From the NCBI GenBank assembly GCA_041675885.1, contig JBAYSY010000015.1, positions 1 to 56,521 on the forward strand: DNA of 56,521 bases. Reading direction: 5' to 3'. Below are positions 54,500 through 56,521 of the stretch, one piece after another. Under the pieces are notes generated by a model. The model made no database searches. It was not told the origin of the DNA and saw nothing but the letters and a program-made list of their open reading frames with translations. The position numbers were made by a program, and so were the translations under genes. The stretch comes from JBAYSY01 sp041675885 (GTDB taxonomy: Bacteria; Pseudomonadota; Alphaproteobacteria; Rhodobacterales; Rhodobacteraceae). How positions within the stretch are numbered: position 1 is the first letter of the stretch; each line of letters opens with the position of its first letter.

Positions 54500-55060
54500 G
54501 AAAGCCAGAGTGAACCCAAAAAGAAGGCCACTTACATTGAAAATTATATCATCGACGTCAAACTGCCGGTAGGCGCAAGGGTAGAATCCAAAAATCCCAG
54601 TAAGCTGTGTAACCTCCGCCCCGCCACTAAGCAGGACGGCAAGAGCAAGCGCCCACAACCAAGGACGTCGCCCTTCGACATGTTGCGCGAGCGCGGCACC
54701 AATTACAGCACAGAGAAAAAAGTTCATCGCAGCGGCTTGGATCACCTTGTTTCCAAGCCATACTCTGATGCCGATCTCCGGGTTGTCGCGTGAACGCTCT
54801 AACAACTGGAAAACATGATCGAGAGTCGCAAAAGGGCGCAGAATCGGTTGGGGGCCGCCATCCGAACAGTCGAGCAAGTCTCGGTCTGGAAATGGATGTT
54901 GGGTGAGTGTGAGAAAGAAAAACACCAAATATAGTGTCAGAAAGTGTCGGCGGTCTACCTCCCGCCCCAGCAGCCGCAGGAGGCCAAAAACGATCAATGC
55001 CGCGATCCCGGCATAGATCGTCGCCGGACCAAGATAGGCAAGCAGTTGAGCAGGCGTCAT
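54476..55060 (-). CDS. VanZ-like integral membrane protein
   Basis: A 194-residue membrane protein from ATG 55060 (MTPAQLLAYLGPATIYAG), with about four hydrophobic helices and the VanZ-like end QFDVDDIIFNVSGLLFGFTLAF. The frame stays open to a TTG at 55204 and an in-frame ATG lies at 55192; this extension (TGRVVWTDDEGRWEQTFPR) is hydrophilic and could be the true N-terminus or a remnant. No clear ribosome-binding site is seen for any start. Base composition is visibly lower in GC than the flanking operon. VanZ-like proteins occur near exosortase loci, but the function here is unknown. Confidence 0.65.
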   Translation of the reverse strand: MTPAQLLAYLGPATIYAGIAALIVFGLLRLLGREVDRRHFLTLYLVFFFLTLTQHPFPDRDLLDCSDGGPQPILRPFATLDHVFQLLERSRDNPEIGIRVWLGNKVIQAAAMNFFLCAVIGAALAQHVEGRRPWLWALALAVLLSGGAEVTQLTGIFGFYPCAYRQFDVDDIIFNVSGLLFGFTLAFRLSARRR

Positions 55061-55243
55061 GGGCAGGTGGGTAGCATGATGATGAATAAAGGAAAACCAT
55101 CTTATGATAGCCAACCTTGGAAAGGTCTGCTCCCATCTGCCTTCATCGTCAGTCCATACTACACGGCCGGTCAGGGTCTGGTCACCGATCATGAGTTCTG
55201 GCAATCTGTCCGACGAGGTTAAAGCACATACTCAGGCGATCTG

Positions 55244-55747
55244 ATGACACAAGCTCTGCCACCGACCTACCGCAAGGCCAAGCGCCGGGGCCTCAACTGG
55301 TTCAAGGAAATACGCAATCTGCTCATGAAGATCAGAAGGTTGTGGCTTGTTCGCGTCTGGGGGATGGACATTCATCCTAGTACTGTCATTTCACTCTCTG
55401 CCAAGATGGACAAGACCTTTCCCGTGGGGGTGCATATCGGCCGAGGCGCACGTCTTGCCTTTGAGGTACGGATCATGACCCATGATAGAACACGCGGTCT
55501 CTACCTCCACACTCATATCGGAGAAAACTGCTTCATAGGCGGACGCAGTCTGATCTTGCCTGGAGTGGAGATCGGGGCTGGCAGCTTGGTTGCGGCTGGC
55601 TCTGTCGTAACGAAATCAGTGCCGCCACGCTCCCTTGTCGCAGGCAATCCGGCGCAGATTGTGCGTAGCGACATTGTGATCATCGACGGACGCTTTCCGG
55701 ATGCCGATGCCAACGAAAATGCGCTGGTCGAAGCTGGCTTGGCTTAA
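55244..55747 (+). CDS. Left-handed beta-helix (hexapeptide) acyltransferase
   Basis: A 167-residue transferase of the WbbJ/serine O-acetyltransferase-like group. A basic N-terminus (KAKRRGLNWFKEIRNLLMKIRR) precedes hexapeptide turns such as VGVHIGRGARLAFE, MTHDRTRGL with a probable catalytic histidine, HIGENCFIGGRSLILPGVEIGAGSLVAAGSVV and the typical end VPPRSLVAGNPAQIVR. It probably O- or N-acetylates a sugar of the exopolysaccharide. Lower GC content than the neighbours suggests recent acquisition together with the VanZ-like gene. The start ATG at 55244 has only a weak ribosome-binding site. Confidence 0.85.
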   Translation: MTQALPPTYRKAKRRGLNWFKEIRNLLMKIRRLWLVRVWGMDIHPSTVISLSAKMDKTFPVGVHIGRGARLAFEVRIMTHDRTRGLYLHTHIGENCFIGGRSLILPGVEIGAGSLVAAGSVVTKSVPPRSLVAGNPAQIVRSDIVIIDGRFPDADANENALVEAGLA

Positions 55748-55898
55748 TGTCGCAACACATATAGGTAGCTGCTGGACCCTATCGACAACAACCAGAATCA
55801 GGCAAGCTGCCCGTTGCAACCATGATGTGGCCCAAAAACGCCAAAAATTGCAGATACGAAGACTGCACGTTTCTGCACGGCTCACAAAGGAGAGTGTA

Positions 55899-55961
55899 GT
55901 GGCTAAAGTATCGCCAACAGTCACACAAGCTCTTGGCACAATGATTGCACGAGGAACGTAA
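55899..55961 (+). CDS. Possible 20-residue leader ORF
   Basis: GTG at 55899 follows AAAGGAG by six bases and opens 20 codons (MAKVSPTVTQALGTM...) ending in TAA at 55959, four bases before the next start codon at 55966. Position and ribosome-binding site suggest a coupled leader peptide; no homologue is known to me, and it may be fortuitous. Confidence 0.3.
   Translation: MAKVSPTVTQALGTMIARGT
55934..55949 (+). promoter_or_regulatory. Sigma-54 (-24/-12) promoter consensus
   Basis: TGGCAC-AATGA-TTGCA: GG at 55935-55936 and GC at 55947-55948, exactly 10 bases apart, with both boxes near-perfect. The transcript would start about 55960, so close to ATG 55966 that a later start (55999 or 56053) or a different use of the motif must be considered. 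Confidence 0.5.
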
Positions 55962-55965
55962 CAAG

Positions 55966-56521
55966 ATGACGGTGGCCGAGCAGAGTACGGGCCAACAGAT
56001 GCTGGTTGGCTTGGCGCGCCCCCTTCACACAACTGAAACCCGTCTCAAGGGAATGCTGCCGCTGCCTATGGCCATCTATCTGATCGCCATCCTGCTGCCG
56101 ATAACCTTCCGGCTCGGCCCGCTCTACATGACCAGCGTGCGGCTGGTGGTGCTGGTGTTGGTGCTGCCGCTGGCGATCCGGCTGCTGATGGGACATTTCG
56201 GGCGCATCCTGCTTATCGACATCCTGTTCTTCCTGCATATCGCCTGGGCGGCGGTGGCGCTTGCCGTGAACAACCCCGATATGGTGGTGACCCAGATCGG
56301 CTCTCTCGGGCCGGAATTCCTTGGCGGTTATCTCATCGGGCGGGCCTATATCCGGTCGCGTGAACAGTTTGTCGCACTCTGTCGCTGGGCCATGATGGTC
56401 GTGCTGGTCACCTTGCCCTTCGCGCTTTACGAAACCCGCACCGGCTATCCGCCGATCATCGGCACCTTGCAGAAACTGCCCGGCTTCGGCAGCTTCAGTA
56501 TTGTGAATTATGAAGGCCGCC
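55966..56521 (+). CDS. Polytopic membrane protein, O-antigen polymerase/ligase-like (3'-partial)
   Basis: An open frame of 185 codons with no stop before the window end. After a hydrophilic start (MTVAEQSTGQQMLVGLARPLH), several strong membrane segments follow (MAIYLIAILLPITF, LVVLVLVLPLAI, ILLIDILFFLHIAWAAVAL, WAMMVVLVTLPFALYE). YETRTGYPPII and the loop arrangement resemble Wzy/O-antigen ligase-like proteins of exosortase loci, but too little is present for certainty. GAGGAA lies nine bases before ATG 55966. GC content returns to the level of the main operon, marking the right border of the lower-GC segment. Confidence 0.65.
   Translation, partial: MTVAEQSTGQQMLVGLARPLHTTETRLKGMLPLPMAIYLIAILLPITFRLGPLYMTSVRLVVLVLVLPLAIRLLMGHFGRILLIDILFFLHIAWAAVALAVNNPDMVVTQIGSLGPEFLGGYLIGRAYIRSREQFVALCRWAMMVVLVTLPFALYETRTGYPPIIGTLQKLPGFGSFSIVNYEGR

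Overview
The window is high-GC DNA with alphaproteobacterial gene content. The best fit is the order Rhodobacterales, family Rhodobacteraceae/Paracoccaceae. Evidence: the pckA / chvI-chvG / hprK-rapZ-EIIA-HPr block, etfBA near a long-form acyl-CoA dehydrogenase resembling methylsuccinyl-CoA dehydrogenase, a Hint-domain protein of a type common in this group, and an exosortase system with VPLPA-like C-terminal signals. No phage, plasmid or CRISPR module is present. One RNA gene, tRNA-Gly(GCC), was found.

Left half (about 1-29.7 kb), mostly housekeeping: ribF (5'-truncated by the window edge), a YcgN-type cysteine-cluster protein, ltaE, clpP-clpX (minus strand), an MFS transporter, tRNA-Gly, a stand-alone ExoY-like sugar transferase, a two-helix membrane protein with a PduO-type cobalamin adenosyltransferase, etfB-etfA, a DUF6473-like protein, 3-hydroxybutyryl-CoA dehydrogenase, the long acyl-CoA dehydrogenase and a TauE/SafE permease. 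Then come pckA divergent from chvIG-hprK-rapZ-EIIA-HPr (envelope stress and nitrogen-type PTS signalling), a TIGR01244 phosphatase-like protein behind an FNR-like palindrome, rnd, the Hint protein, purM-purN, rlmE and ppx/gppA. Intergenic spaces here hold a dispersed structured repeat (four copies), a 24-bp perfect inverted REP-like palindrome, and a 58-bp perfect inverted repeat on both sides of purMN.

Right half (about 29.7-56.5 kb), one large exopolysaccharide/exosortase locus: three secreted proteins with PIPLP-type C-terminal sorting signals (30154, 31240, 37571), a GT2 glycosyltransferase, a tyrosine-kinase-like ATPase, a Wzz/GumC chain-length protein, an ExeA-like ATPase of the exosortase-associated type, a rhomboid protease and a complete type I secretion system (outer-membrane lipoprotein, HlyD, ABC). 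These are followed by a second ExoY-like sugar transferase, a TPR lipoprotein (PrsT-like), a polysaccharide export protein, an outer-membrane beta-barrel protein, an exosortase fused to an EpsI domain (XrtD-like), and a 951-residue beta-helix/PKD/LamG-like protein with no signal peptide. The locus ends with a lower-GC segment (VanZ-like protein, hexapeptide acyltransferase) and a membrane protein cut by the window end.

How it fits together: the sugar transferase would start a lipid-linked glycan, GT2 and other enzymes would extend it, and the Wzz/kinase/export proteins would control length and export. The exosortase would process the PIPLP-tagged proteins at the membrane, and the type I system is a candidate exporter for the signal-peptide-less beta-helix protein. 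This integrated model is inference from gene content and order.
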